Positions 46,455-58,467 of a DNA stretch of 64,000 nt are shown here, piece by piece. Positions within the stretch are counted from its first letter, which is position 1, and the number at the start of each line of letters is the position of its first letter. The notes beneath the pieces were generated by a model. That model saw only the letters and a list, made by a program, of their open reading frames with translations. It was not told where the DNA came from and did not search any database. Made by a program: the position numbers and the translations under genes. Location of the stretch: the NCBI GenBank assembly GCA_032433595.1, contig JASWJB010000154.1, positions 1 through 64,000 on the forward strand, written 5' to 3'. The DNA is from Conoideocrella luteorostrata (lineage: Eukaryota; Ascomycota; Sordariomycetes; Hypocreales; Clavicipitaceae).

Positions 46455-46575
46455 TGCAAGAAGCCTTTACGAAGTGTACGGAGCGTTGCTGGTTGTGTGT
46501 CAGACACGGGTATACGTGAGTGGTTGGTGTGTGTTTCGGTCGACAAAATAGAAGGCGCGGGTTCCAATTATTCTC
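46455..46575. repeat. Dispersed repeat block a, copy 1
   Basis: Very similar to 62690-62790, sharing ACGAAGTGTACGGAGCGTTG and the following GGTTGTGTGTCAGACA. Part of a decayed mobile element family in this window. Confidence 0.6.
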
Positions 46576-46714
46576 ACAGGAAGCAAGTTCTAGTACAAAT
46601 CCCGCAGACTTCATACCAACATCAACTGTTGCGCGCAACTTCCGAGGATGGTGAACCGGTATGGCGTGCGAACGTCTGCAGCGAATTTATTATTCTACGT
46701 AGCAGCATCTACTC

Positions 46715-47040
46715 CCTTAAGTGAGGCAAGAGTCATAGAGCAATTATTCGTTGTGGAAAATAGTAGAAATGGATGAGATTAACGTTGTCTAATGACTTCT
46801 AACCCCACGGAGAATTCAATCCTTTTTTGCCTGGAATTTGGACTCGTATAATCTGATAATTTCTTCCGATTTCCCTCGATATCCAGTGGTGTAAGATGTG
46901 CTCTCTCACCGCTAAACGCCCCCTGCAGCTCTCACCGCAGCTCACAAATTCCCTCACGGGTCTAGCTATTTACGGCACTAATATTCCTGACAGAGGCAAT
47001 TCTCTTCTCAACAACATCATTCTGATATTGCTGTTCAACT
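46715..47040. repeat. Dispersed repeat block b, copy 1
   Basis: Aligns with 48915-49240 over about 325 bp. Shared words include GAATTTGGACTCGT, GATTTCC and AATATTCCTGA/GATATTCCTGA with GGCAATTCTCTTCTC. Differences are mostly transitions. Confidence 0.65.
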
Positions 47041-47071
47041 TCAGCGATTCGCGGCTTCTTTAGCCTACTTT

Positions 47072-47255
47072 ATCACGAGTGAGCAGCTATGGAAGTGGTT
47101 ATCTAACGCATTAAAAACTTCCTTAATCTTCTATATAGTTAGGAGGAATTAGACCTCTTTATAGTGGGATTCTAGCTACGATGCTGAAGATTCTTATCAC
47201 ATGATGTGTGGATGCCTCGTCGGAATTTTCCGTTGAGTGGATATTTCGTGACATA
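47072..47255. repeat. Dispersed repeat block c, copy 1
   Basis: Aligns with 60046-60262. It starts TCACGAGTGAGCAGCTATGG and ends ATTTCGTGACATA. The two copies differ by many substitutions and small gaps. Confidence 0.6.
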
Positions 47256-47359
47256 CTTTGTTGACTTGTTAGCGTTGCTTGGGAAGGTACTTAATCCTAT
47301 TCTGGAAAGGTCAGGTTAGTAAGACATTACAGGGGTGAAACTGCTAATTAAGTACGGAG

Positions 47360-47366
47360 TATAAAA
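47360..47366 (+). promoter_or_regulatory. TATA box of the sulfotransferase-like gene
   Basis: TATAAAA lies 83-89 bp before the start codon at 47449 and is directly preceded by TACGGAG, a word that recurs in the window. Confidence 0.5.
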
Positions 47367-47448
47367 GAGCCGCTGCAGCCTACTGCCCGCCATCCAATAG
47401 TCAAGGACTTCCGCTAATCTCGAGACTGTTCTCCAGATTTACTCCAGC

Positions 47449-48520
47449 ATGAAAGACCTCGCCCAACCGCCGCCAAAGCCCTCTGATGGGCCGCCACGTG
47501 CAGTTGTCCCTACAGACCTCTCCAAATCCCTTCGAGTCATCGGCGCGGGTTACCCTCGCACCGGGACATCCTCCCTCACCTTGGCTCTGGAAATCCTCTT
47601 CGAGGCGCCTGTCATGCACAGTGGTTCCAGCTGCCTGGAGCGCGAAGAATGTAAGTGCCTAGTCTTCTGCGCGTATACACTCCACATGCAGTTTAAATCC
47701 GAGGCTATCCGAGGCAATCCTTCTTACGCGCTAAACTAGCTTTCATAAAGACCTGGATTGAAATTATGAACAACTCAGGAACCTACAACCAGCCTACCCA
47801 GGAAAGCACCAGAAGAGCCCTGCGTTCGCTTTGTGCTGGATACGTCGGCATTACCGATGCCCCGGGGGCGTTGTTCATCCGAGAATTAGTCGAAGAGTTT
47901 CCCGATGCCATAGTTATCTGCACACAGCGCAATCCGGAAAAGTGGCTGAAGAGTTTTCAAGCCGTTGGGGAATCTATCATGATGCTGAAGACACTAAACC
48001 TTGTGCTCTCGCCTCTGCCAAGTGTAAGATACTTTGGTAGCTGGATTAATGCGCTGATGAAACGGTGAGCTTTTTGATAACTCTTTGGTCGTAGTATCTG
48101 TACAAAACTTCTAGGAGATCAAGGCTGAGATTTATTCGTATAGGCATCGTATTATTTACGCAGAAGGGAAGGAGTACGAATTTGACCACGGTAAGTAATT
48201 CCGTCGGCCTTTTCGTGTACCCATGAGGATGTAAGCCCAAGTAACACGCTCTCACAGAGCACCTCGCGCGACACAACGAGTATGTGAAGAGCGTAACGCC
48301 ACCAGACCGCCTGTGCTTATTTGATGTTCGGGACGGCTGGGTACCATTATGCAAGATATTGAACCTACCTGTTCCGGATGTGCCATTTCCCCACATTAAT
48401 GATGCGGAAGCAGTCCAAAAAGTCATATCAGGCTATATAGTGAAAGCGTTAAAGGTATGGCTTCTCATATTTATAACTATAGGGGTTACTGTTTGGTCAG
48501 TCTGGTGGGCATTGAGGTAA
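47449..48520 (+). CDS. P-loop sulfotransferase-like protein, 278 aa
   Basis: Four exons: 47449-47650, 47740-48064, 48144-48190 and 48258-48520, frame continuous. Residues 29-43 (RVIGAGYPRTGTSSL) form the PAPS/phosphate-binding loop of the fungal sulfotransferase-4-like family. ICTQRNPEKWLKSF is the second conserved block, in which Arg and Ser/Thr normally contact the 3'-phosphate. LCLFDVRDGWVPLCKILNLPVPDVPFPHIND is the typical C-terminal block. The protein ends in a hydrophobic segment (about 258-278), a usual C-terminal membrane anchor of this family. Members are often mis-annotated as NAD-dependent epimerases. Whether it transfers sulfate is unproven. It is 4.9 kb right of the core cluster and a cluster role is only possible. 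Confidence 0.8.
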
Positions 48521-49910
48521 ACGGCGCATGTTCGGTATCCTGTATAGCAGTTTAGCTCTCAAGAAATAGGGAAATCTGGATATTAGTTGGGTGATGTCCA
48601 CGGCTGAAAGATTATCTCTTAACGTAGCAGCATGGAGTCAGCCGATATTTTTGTCTGAGGTGATAAGGAAGTAGATACCGGATCGTCGATATGTCGTGTA
48701 TATATAGTGCTGCTCAGTGTAGTCACGTTAGAGACCTTATCGGAGTGGAATTTCTCACGATGATGGGGTTGATGTCTGTCCGAAGCATTGCAACCATTGT
48801 AACCATTTGTATTCAGAAGTAGAAAATAAGCAGTGAATTTATTTCATATAGTGCAAGAGGGGCTAAGTTGGGACTCAAATTGCCCACTCAGGCTTACCAT
48901 ATGTCTTATTTCTGTTAGGTTCAATGAGGCTAGAGTGATGGAGCAATTGTACGCAGTGAAAAAATGGTAGAAATGAATAAAATTGATGACGTCTGATGCC
49001 TTTCAAATCCACGGGGAACTCCTTCCTTTCATGCCTAGAATTTGGACTCGTCTAATCCGGCGATTTCCTTCGGTTTCCCTCGTTATCCGACGTGCCCTTT
49101 CACAGCTGAAAACCTCCTGCAGTTATCTTATAGCTCTTACGGCTGCTCACTAACTCCCTCACTAATCTGGCTATTTACTGCACTGATATTCCTGATAGAA
49201 GCAATTCTCTTCTCGGCCATATCATGGCGACACTCGATGATACACGTTTTTTAGTAATCCAGTCGCATATCTTGCTTCCATTAACTAATTAAGAAGTGGG
49301 AAATGGGTGAACAATCAATCAGCGGACAACATTTGCATTGTTTGTTTCCCGTTGAATTAGAGTACTTACACAATCGATGGCTCGCCTCCAGCCGCCCAAA
49401 CCACCCTGCGTTAGTCGCCTGTCAATAGAGATGCCGTGGGGTGTGCGTGGTTTTGGTCAACGAAATTCGTTTCCATGAGCCCAATTATTATCAATATACA
49501 TGCTTGTTAAAAAATAACTCAAGTCTCGCTCTCTTCTATCACTGGCTAGTTCTTAATATAATCGACAGGGGCAAACCCGACTGTCCATCTCTGTCCTGGT
49601 TGCCCTGGGCAAGGTTGGGCGGATAAATTGTGGGGCGTGCCTCACAGCACCGATTAGCGTTATCTTCAATGGTGCGGCGAGGAATAGCCAGGGCAGGGTG
49701 GGGATGGTGCGGCTGCGTCGTCTGTCTAGAGGGTAGCCTTGAGGACAAATCCCAACCAGCGATACCCTCTCTACATAACCAAGGCGCAAACTCGTTGCAC
49801 AGCGTTATCCGGCTTATTCGGATTCAAATGCTGTAAATTGCTTCTCACCCACCTCCTACTCAGTTTTTGCCGTTGTGGATGGGCTGTGGTGGCGTCCAGA
49901 TCGACTGGTA
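48521..49910. other. Intergenic, repeat-bearing
   Basis: About 1.4 kb between the sulfotransferase-like and UstYa-like genes. It contains repeat block b copy 2 and a shorter, weaker match (around 49435-49495) to part of block a. No gene was found. Confidence 0.5.
48915..49240. repeat. Dispersed repeat block b, copy 2
   Basis: Second copy of the 46715-47040 block in the same orientation. Confidence 0.65.
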
Positions 49911-50917
49911 ATGTCCGCAGTGCCATTCCAGTATGAGCTCATCCCAGAGGGCGGGAGTCAGGAACGACGGCCAAAGTCGGTTGCTCAAATCAATGTGTAC
50001 TGGACGCAGAGACAGGCCACTGCGGCATTCTTGATGAATCTCGTCATTCTATTCGTGTCGATATGTATTTTATCAGTGGCACTCACCCGATGTGCATCTC
50101 CTTCGGACAGAGAGTGCGCTCAAAAAACTTCGCCTTACTGTAAGTTTTCACATAGCCTGCCGTTATCTTTCCGTTCATTAACACCACCGATGTCGCAGCG
50201 CCCATATGGGACGCAGTGGAGTTCTGGGAAGGGAACTTTATCAACTACTTCAATCATTCTTCCCCATTTCGTGGGCCGCCAACTATAGAACTCGAACGAG
50301 CATGGTATCAGCTCTGGCATCGTATGTAGGCGGACTTTTCCCCCTCTTCATATTTCTTTCCTTTCTGTACTGTAAAATCACAGAGTTGCGTGCTGTTTAC
50401 GTCTAACATACCGGAGATCATCTTGTGCCCGTCGACTCTGCAGGCGTAGATGCATTGAACCAAAGCCAATCAGGCAGCCATGCCGAGGTTATTGGAAGCG
50501 ATCCCGCGGACCCAAGTTACGGCGGCTATTTAACGGTTTTTCATCAGCTTCACTGCCTTGTAAGTTAAAGCCACAATTACGTTTCCGAACCATATTCTGG
50601 GCCTGAATCATGCTTACTTGCCTGACTAGAACGTATTACGACAATACACTTGGCCACTTAACATGTTTCAGGAGTCTTGGGGTGAGCTTTATCCGCGTTT
50701 TATGGAGGACCGCGTGGGTGGTCGGATGCACGCCGATCACTGTATAGAGACTCTTCGACTTGGTCTAATGTGTTATTCGGATATTACCCCTGTGCTCTTC
50801 AAACTCGATGCCAACTTTTGGAGTGGAGCAAAACTAGACTTCAATGTGTACCACAAGTGTCGCAACTTCAACAAAATTGTCGAGCATGTGGTGAAGCACG
50901 GGGTTGAGCTGCCTTAG
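49911..50917 (+). CDS. UstYa/DUF3328-like membrane oxidase, 260 aa
   Basis: Four exons: 49911-50139, 50199-50321, 50417-50559 and 50630-50917. The acceptor of exon 3 is the least certain; it has a CTAAC branch site just upstream. The protein has a cytosolic head, one transmembrane segment (about 38-58) and a lumenal part. The lumenal part carries the two diagnostic HxxHC motifs, HQLHC (160-164) and HADHC (199-203). UstYa proteins are copper-type oxidases that cyclise or otherwise oxidise fungal ribosomal peptides (ustiloxin, asperipin, phomopsin) and some other metabolites. Nothing in the frame is broken. A small secreted protein is encoded 1.4 kb downstream. Its substrate here is unknown. 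Confidence 0.85.
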
Positions 50918-52326
50918 TCCGTAGTGTTGATTGCGCCGGTTGAGGGTTACGATGTTGCTGTCTTCTCGCTGCTCCTAGCATGTTTGATGCATTTATTGTG
51001 AAGAATAGGGACTCCTTAGCTGCCCTCGGCAGCCACGCGGGTGAAATAAACAAGGTGGCCGGTCAACCTCCCAATCGTCAAGATTGCCCTTATTAAAAAA
51101 AAGGCCACAACTGTCCAATTTCGATAAAAATTATATCTACAGCTAGATAATTGAGGTTTCTAATAGCCTGTATAGCTCCTGTTACTCTTATTTACTTGGC
51201 AAAGTCTGTGAGGGGAGCTTTCGAGCTTGTGGTTGACCGGCCCTTTTTTTTTTTCTTCACTCGTGGGGCAGGCTCGCTGCACACAAACACTTCGAGAAAG
51301 GAGACAGGCTACGCGGGTAGTACCATGCAGGGCTGATAGCACCAACATTTTTTTTAGGAACAGATGGGCTGTTATCGCTCACACGTCCAACAATGAGGGG
51401 CCAATTTGCTCGCGGCTTTCTTGATACGTAATTGCGCCGAGAATCTTGCCCGTCCCGTCCCGGTGCCCCGTGCCCCCGTGCTCGCCATTACCTGTTCGGG
51501 GGACAGTTTACTTGACCCTTCACAGCTAACCAAACCACGCTGCAAAGGGTCACATAATTTGTCTCCTCCGATGCTGGGCACTGGGTGTTGCTTCCCCGCG
51601 CCGGACGACGAAAACAGAAGGTGACGGCAGCGCAGGCCGCGGCCTCCCTCCGCTCCGCTGCGGGTCGAAAGTCAGAAGTCCCTTCAATGCACCATTTAAA
51701 ATGCTCGAGGACGCGCCCAGCCTGTGCCTGTCGGCTCTTGCATGCATGTTGAACGGATTTTCCCACACATTGCTCCGCCTTCGCAAGCAGGCCAGGCGGG
51801 CCTCCTAACCACTTTGCCACTCTCGAGCGCCTGGTGAAACCTTGACGGCAGACCGCACCACCAGCGTAGGAGCCAAGCAATGACGGTTGCGGACGCTGAA
51901 TTGTATGGTGTCGACAACCCGCTGGCTTGGCAGTCGGTTACTTGTTGTATTTATTTCTTAGGTAGGTATTTTGACGCATGTCACCGCCATGCTCTATAGC
52001 GGCAAAGATGACCAGTGTAGCTACGCCCGTCCACGATACTCGGCACTTGCGCTGACACCAGGGGAGTCATCAGCGTCTTTTTGATGTTTGGCTTGCATTT
52101 TTTCAAGTCTACGGAGAACCTGGGTCTCATTGCCAGACTGTTTCTACTGGGGATCCCGCCGGGGGCTGTCACCGGGCAGTGCTGATTGTGCGGCGCTACA
52201 ACTGCCCCTACATCGCTGCATATAAAGCCCCAACTATCCACACCCTATCTTTTCGGCAAAACGGAACGCTTGCTTGCTTGCTTGCCGCTTCCAGCATTGC
52301 TGCCCTCGCTGCTTGTTACGACAAAT
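50918..52326. other. Intergenic, GC-rich, no gene recognised
   Basis: About 1.4 kb. It includes a locally GC-rich stretch (about 51440-51860) with long open frames on both strands but no family motif. Poly-T tracts lie near 51244 and 51350. Confidence 0.4.
52221..52227 (+). promoter_or_regulatory. TATA box of the small secreted protein gene
   Basis: TATAAAG about 100 bp before the ATG at 52327. A pyrimidine-rich leader follows. Confidence 0.45.
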
Positions 52327-52628
52327 ATGTTTCGATCCCAGGTATTCACTACCGTCATCGTCATTTTTCTCATCTCGTCGCTCGTCTATGCCGGCCCTGG
52401 TACGCCTCATGTCGCAAGAGCTCAATGCGCAGCTTTCTAACTGTCTTGATTTTCACCCCAGTCCCTAGAGTCGAAGGGAGCGACCGTCCGAGTCGAACTG
52501 GCTATGCTATCGACAGAGGCGGTCTGCTCATTACCCAAGATTATTCGGCCGAGATCCGCGCAGCGCGCCCTGACGACGTGCTGGGACAGCAGAACCAGCG
52601 TCCTCAGTTGCAAGGAAGTAGTAACTAG
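52327..52628 (+). CDS. Small secreted protein, 79 aa
   Basis: Two exons, 52327-52399 and 52462-52628, are joined by a 62-nt GT-AG intron with a clear CTAAC branch site and pyrimidine tract. The N-terminus is a textbook signal peptide (FTTVIVIFLISSLVYA), with cleavage expected after residue 22. The mature part of about 57 residues is hydrophilic, has no cysteines and contains TGYAIDRGGLLITQDY, then a Gln/Asn-rich tail. No known domain was recognised. A TATA box sits 100 bp upstream. The correct intron, signal peptide and promoter together support a real gene. It could be a small secreted protein or a peptide precursor. Confidence 0.5.
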
Positions 52629-52662
52629 GCATGTGCCAACTTTGTTTTCGCACGCGTTGAGA

Positions 52663-52678
52663 GGGGGGGGGGGGGGGG
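52663..52678 (+). repeat. Poly-G tract
   Basis: Uninterrupted run of about 16 G, matched by a poly-C run 320 bp downstream. Confidence 0.85.
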
Positions 52679-52996
52679 TTAAAGTGTCTGGCAGTGCAAA
52701 GGACTGAGCGAGACTAACCATGGCAGGAAGCTGACAGAGAAAAAGACCTTGTTGCTGGCCGGATCATAGTGCAGTACTAGATCGTAACATAGGAGCCAGC
52801 ATCAATGTATCTTGACAAATTTCTCGCCACAAATGCTACCTTACCATTGCATGAAAACTAAAAACGTGCTGATAAAGCTGCAGACTTCCTCCACCCTCTC
52901 TCTTTTGGCCCCAAAAAGACCCCGCAGCTGCTGCATGCTGGTTACGGAGTAACCACACTACGTACTATTTCGAGGATCAACCAACACAACAAACCT

Positions 52997-53014
52997 CCCC
53001 CCCCCCCCCCCCCC
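52997..53014 (+). repeat. Poly-C tract
   Basis: Uninterrupted run of about 18 C in the leader region of the ABC transporter gene. Confidence 0.85.
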
Positions 53015-53210
53015 AAAACCGCCGCACGGTGAACCTCCCCGTCTCAATCTGCACTCAGAGAACTTTTCCAGGCTCCTATGTTTTCTCTTCTTGTATTCTC
53101 ATGCACCCCTCTATTTCTCATTGAATCGAACTCCAGAACCTCACGTCACCCCAATTTCACGCCTGCGACGTCGTCGCTTCGTTCCCGAGGCGACTGTGGT
53201 GGCACAAGCA

Positions 53211-56200
53211 ATGGACGCTATGCTAAGTAATATGGGCGTCCTGGGGGATGTTGACTCATTCGGGCCACAGCTCTGGGGGCAATTCGATTTTACCCTCATG
53301 TTTGAACATACGATTTTGACGATTCTTCCGACAAGCATCCTAATCATCGCATCACTGGTCTACTTACTATGTCGCTTCAATTCGCCAGTTTACGTCTCTG
53401 GCGGCTTTCTGTTATGGGCTAAGCTTGTGAGTCTAGTAGCAAAAAGTCGTGCATGGCGTACGTCTAAAGCAAGAACGGCCTTTAACATTATCTTGTCGGT
53501 TTCTAGGCTGTAATAGCAGCTCTTTTGGGAGTAGAGATTGCCAGTCTTGTCCTTTGGAGCATCGTGCCAACTTACCGGTCTAGTGTTTCCCTGGCCGCAT
53601 CGTCACTATCGTGCGTTAGCACGTTTTGCATTGTTGCTGTTGTCAATCTCGACCACCGACAATCCCTACAATCTTCCACCTTCGTGAGCGTTTATCTTAG
53701 TTTAACCACACTCCTGGACATTGTCAAGGCCAGATCTTACTTCTTTCGCTCTGGACTACAAGCAATGGGTGGCTTATCATCAGCCGCAGCTACTATCAAG
53801 TTCTTACTTTTGATACTAGAAGAGATACCGAAAAGAACTCAAATTCGAGACTCAGCACTCCGAAACTCAGTTAGCAAGGAGTCAGTCAGCGGATTTTGGA
53901 ACCGTGCCATGTTCCTGTGGCTCAATGAGACCTTACTGCTGGGGTTCCGGGATATTATCCACGTTAGCAGCCTCGGCCAGCTAGGACGAGAATTCTCCGC
54001 AAAGCAACTTTCAGATAAGTTTAGACCTGTCTGGACAAAATGTGAGACAGTCTCCCTCGCGACCAAAAACGCATACTAAAAGCAGTAGATCAACGTTCAT
54101 CACATTCACTAATCCAGTCATGCTTTCTTACGCTAATGTGGCCATTTATTGCGGTTGTGTTTCCACGACTCTTGTACATCGCCTTTTCGTTTAGCCAACC
54201 TTTTCTATTGCATCGCATAGTAAGCTTCATTGGAGAGGAAAATCCCTCTACTAGCGTGAGAAATGGTTTAATTGGAGCCACGGTCCTGATTTATCTCGGC
54301 CAAGCGGTATGTCCTAATTCTCAGTCGACTGCGTTATTTATTGGCTGCTTACTGTAGACAGATAACAAAGGCTAGTTATAATCATATGAATTACCGGTTT
54401 ATAACCTTTCTTCGTGGTATTCTGGTATCGGAAATTTTAAAAAAGACGCTTGCTATAGACCAGCATGATGCGAAAGAATTCACGGCAGCCACATTGATGA
54501 GTACGGACGTGGAGGGAATTGCCGCAGGTCTTCCACAGTTTCATGACATCTGGGCAAGCTTGATTGAGTTCACGCTGGGGCTGTATTTTCTGACTACAAT
54601 TGTTGGTCCTGCAGCAGTTCTTATCATCCTCCCAGGATTAAGTCAGACTCCCCATTTTGGAACGTTGATAGTTGAAGTATTGTATTTTAACATGATAATT
54701 AGTTCTCGCAGTACTCGCTTTCGAGATTGGCAGACGCATGCCTATAGCGCGCATGGCGTGGAATAAGGAAGTTGAAAACCGAGTGTCACACACGTCGAAC
54801 ATGCTCCAGCAGATTCAATGCATTAGGCTGACAGGTTTGAGGCCGATTGTTACGGATTACATTCAAGCACTCCGAGTGACCGAGATGAACACTTCAATTG
54901 AGTTTCGGGCGCTGTTTGTTGTACTAAAAGCATCTGGTATGTTTGGCAAAATTGAAGGCTACTCTGACCGGGAGATGAGTAATAATACTAATGTTAATTT
55001 TAGCTATGCTTTGCTATCAGCTTACACCTATTGTCATCGTCACTGCTGCATTATTTTGGACAAGGTTTACCGGCGGACTTGAGCCGGTCCAGGCTTTTAC
55101 GACATTGGCATTTATCGTCAACACCGCGCTGCCAATGGTTTATCTAACAGTTTCATATCCAATTTTTACATCAATCTTGGGGTGCTTCCAACGCATACAA
55201 AAATACCTACTTCTTGAAGAACGCCAAGATAATCGGGAAACTATCAGTGATCTCGTTCTTCGAAATAGCGAGAAACTCGAAGGACAGTCTGGTGGCCAGA
55301 TCCCATCAGCCCCAAAACACTCGATTGAGCTGCAACTGCCTCAGCCGCCCATTGCCTTCATTGACGCATCGATTTCTCCAGCGCTAAAGAAAGAGGCTCT
55401 TCTAATGAATATAAATATATCACTTACGCGAACCGAACTTGCCGCAGTTGTTGGTCGGACTGGTTCTGGGAAATCAACCTTTCTGAGAGCTATAGTAGGA
55501 GAGGCAAACGTTCTCAATGGACTCGTGTACGTCGAGCAGCGTCGCATTGCATTCTGTGATCAAAGCGCTTGGGTAAGGAATATTACTATTCAAGAAAACA
55601 TTGTAGGCAGCGGCATGTATGATAAGGATTGGTATGAGACTGTCCTCGATGTGTGCCTTCTAAATGAAGATCTTCGGCAATTGCCCCAGCGCGATCAAAC
55701 CATGGCTGGCAACGGTGGCTCTAACCTAAGCGGTGGCCAAAGACAACGAGTCGTAAGTTCTCATTTCGAGCCAGCAGTTCTTCAACTGACATTATTTAAA
55801 ACAGGCTCTTGCAAGAGCCATATACTCTCAAGCATCCCTGGTCGTCTTGGACAATGTTTTTAGTGCTCTAGATCAGGCTACGGCAGACGCTATATTTGCT
55901 CGACTTTTTGGTCCGAATGGATTATTGAGAAGGCTCGGAAGCACGGTAGTCATGACTACACACAACGGTATACAGCATCCTTCCTTTCCGTTGCGTTTCC
56001 GCAATCGCCGTTCCGAGCTAAATTCCTGCGACACAGTTGAATACATAAAATCAGCTGATAAGATTTTCGTGGTTGAAGATGGACTCGTTAAGTCTGCCTC
56101 AAACTCAACAGACTGCCGACTTGAAATTGGTAGTTTGATTTCGGAGGGAACAAGCGGATCAGTTATAGACGACCCGAGAGCTAATGAACAACCTCGTGGC

Positions 56201-58311
56201 GAGTTAACGAAAGAAACTCTGGAAATAGAAGGTGGAGATAGCGAGCGCCAACGAGGCGACATGAGACTGTACTCATACTACTTCACCTCGGTCAGTAAAT
56301 GGCTTTGGGTAACATTTCTGTTCACTATTATTTTAACGTCCTTAACCGAGAGGCTACCTGGTAAGCATAGTACGTGCGCAACTTTTTGTACTTTTCTATC
56401 ATGCTGACAAAGATATCCAGAGATTTTTATTCGAATTTGGCTGGAAGTTGGGCCACAGAACAAAGTCTATCTAACCGGCTACATACTACTTGGTGTCAGT
56501 TGCGCTTTAGTCGGTGCTGTCACAATGAGGTACAACTTCAGGCATTTAAACATTTCAATCACTTATACTAACAGTAATTATAGCATGTACTATCTTAAAA
56601 TTGTCCCAAGCTCTTCTGAAAGCCTGCACCGCGCACTTTTAGATTCGCTTATGAAGTACCGCATTCGTATTCGACTTTAATTCCATTCAATCTAACATAA
56701 AATAGATCTACGCTATCATTCCTTTCGCGGACGAGCACCGGATCACTTCTCAACTTGTAAGCTACACTCTAAAGTAAGGTGCAATATGATATTTACAGAA
56801 AATCCAGGTTCAGTCAGGATATGAGTCTAATAAGCCAAGATTTACCGATTGCTCTATTTTACTTCTTATACAGTAAGCCTTTTTCACCATTACTTGTTTC
56901 ACAACATTACTTATTTAAGCATCGTAGATTTCTTCTTAATGCTTACGGATCTCGGCATCATCGCCACCGGAGCCAAATACGCTGCACCTATAATTCCGTT
57001 TACTCTTCTTCTTCTCTACATAATTCAATTCTTCTACCTTCGCACATCGCGGCAAATGAGGCATCTCGACTTGGAAGCTAAAACACCTCTCTATACCCAG
57101 TTTACCGAGGTGGCGGCAGGTTTGGCTCATATCCGAAGCTTTGGATGGCAGGTTCAGTGCTTATCACAAGGCCTTAGTTTCTTGGATTACTCGCAAAAAC
57201 CGTTTTACTACATGTTCTGTATCCAGCGTTGGCTTGAGCTTGTATTGGACCTCAGTGTCCTTGGCATTGCTACTCTTCTCGTATCAATTGCACTTACGCA
57301 GGGTACAACGCAAACTGCTATTGGGCTTGCCCTGCTCAACGTTATGCAATTTAGTAGCACAATCAGTGTTCTAGCTCAGAAATGGATTGAGCTTGAGACA
57401 TCGCTGGGTGCTATAGCACGCTTAAGGTCTTTTACGAAAAACACACCTGCTGAACAAGATTGCAACGATACAACTTTGCCTCCTGAGTGCCTTAAGCATG
57501 GCGCGATAGAGATGGTGGATGTGCAAGCTGTATATGAGTGAGTCTTTTGTTGACCTTTCATCGTTGATTGGCCCCACCTAAATGTGAATTTTGTTTTAGT
57601 TCATCAGGCTCGTCGCCCAAAGTCGCCCTTGACAAAATAAACTTGGACATCAAGGCTGGCCAAAAGGTAGCAGTTGTTGGGCGAACTGGGAGGTATGTTA
57701 CATCCCTAAATGCTACCAGATGTTTTAGGCTTTGACCGACAAGAAAAAAAAAATTCAGTGGCAAGAGTTCCCTTCTCTTGACGCTACTGAATTTTCTAGA
57801 ATACACTGGCGTTGTCAAAATCGATGGTGTAGACATCTCAGAGATTCCACGTCAATATCTCAGATCTCATATCACAACTATTCCCCAAGATCTCGTGGAG
57901 CTTCCTGGAAGCGTCCGCCATAACATCCTTCCAATGACCGAAACGAAGACGGATCAGATTCACAGCGTAGTCATTAATGAAGCCCTCGAGAGAATAGGGC
58001 TTTTGGACTATGTTAATTTGCGTGGCGGCTTGGATGCCTCAATTCTTGACATGGGATTCTCTCACGGTCAGAAGCAATTACTGGCTGTTGCAAGAGCTAT
58101 CCTGCACAAGTTGGAGAATAATACGAGGATTTTATTTGTCGATGAGGCCACTAGTGGTATGGATAGTGAAACTGCCGATGAGATCCAGCAATTGCTGGAA
58201 GAGGTATTTGGCGATAGTACCATGATTACCATCTCTCATCGACCGGAAATCATGCGGAATTCTGATATTGTTTTGCATATAGACGATGGCCATGTAACGC
58301 GCATGACCTAA
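53211..58311 (+). CDS. ABCC-type multidrug ABC transporter, 1424 aa
   Basis: Fifteen exons: 53211-53426, 53507-54041, 54086-54306, 54362-54641, 54703-54936, 55004-55752, 55805-55967, 56037-56360, 56421-56529, 56584-56655, 56707-56757, 56808-56872, 56928-57537, 57600-57692 and 57759-58311. They sum to 4275 nt with every phase matching. The layout is TMD0, TMD1, NBD1, TMD2, NBD2. NBD1 has Walker A GRTGSGKST, signature LSGGQRQRV and Walker B VVLDNVFSALD. NBD2 has GRTGSGKSS, FSHGQKQ and ILFVDEATSGMD. Asn in place of the catalytic Glu in NBD1 and the altered NBD2 signature fit the asymmetric ABCC type. It likely exports or vacuolises a metabolite, perhaps the cluster product. The fourth donor (AA|GTCAGA) is non-standard. 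No stop interrupts the frame. Confidence 0.88.
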
Positions 58312-58467
58312 CAGCATTTGTTGTAAGATAAATCAACAATATTTCAAACTTTCATATTTCAAGTTTTATATACAGCACGTCAAAACAGTGTGCTAGCCAC
58401 AAGACTAGTGGAAAGATGATATAGCATAAACTGCATCACGAGAAAGTGGAGTAGGAACCTGGCCTTT

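Larger units (their letters stand above)
44702..47448. other. Intergenic, repeat-bearing
   Basis: About 2.7 kb. It contains several TACGGAGTA-like words (44898, 44972), an 11-bp inverted repeat pair (45106 and 45204) and diverged repeat blocks at 46455-47255. No intact gene is supported. Confidence 0.45.
52629..53210. other. Intergenic with homopolymer tracts
   Basis: About 580 bp containing a poly-G run (52663-52678) and a poly-C run (about 52997-53014). It is the promoter side of the ABC transporter gene. Confidence 0.5.

Noticed and set aside
51406..51917. Long overlapping frames on both strands in GC-rich DNA
   Set aside because: GC-rich composition by itself creates open frames, and none has a family motif.
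54636..54705. Apparent frame break in ABC transporter exon 4
   Set aside because: An intron with the GTCAGA donor and an AATTAG acceptor rejoins the frame through a hydrophobic helix.
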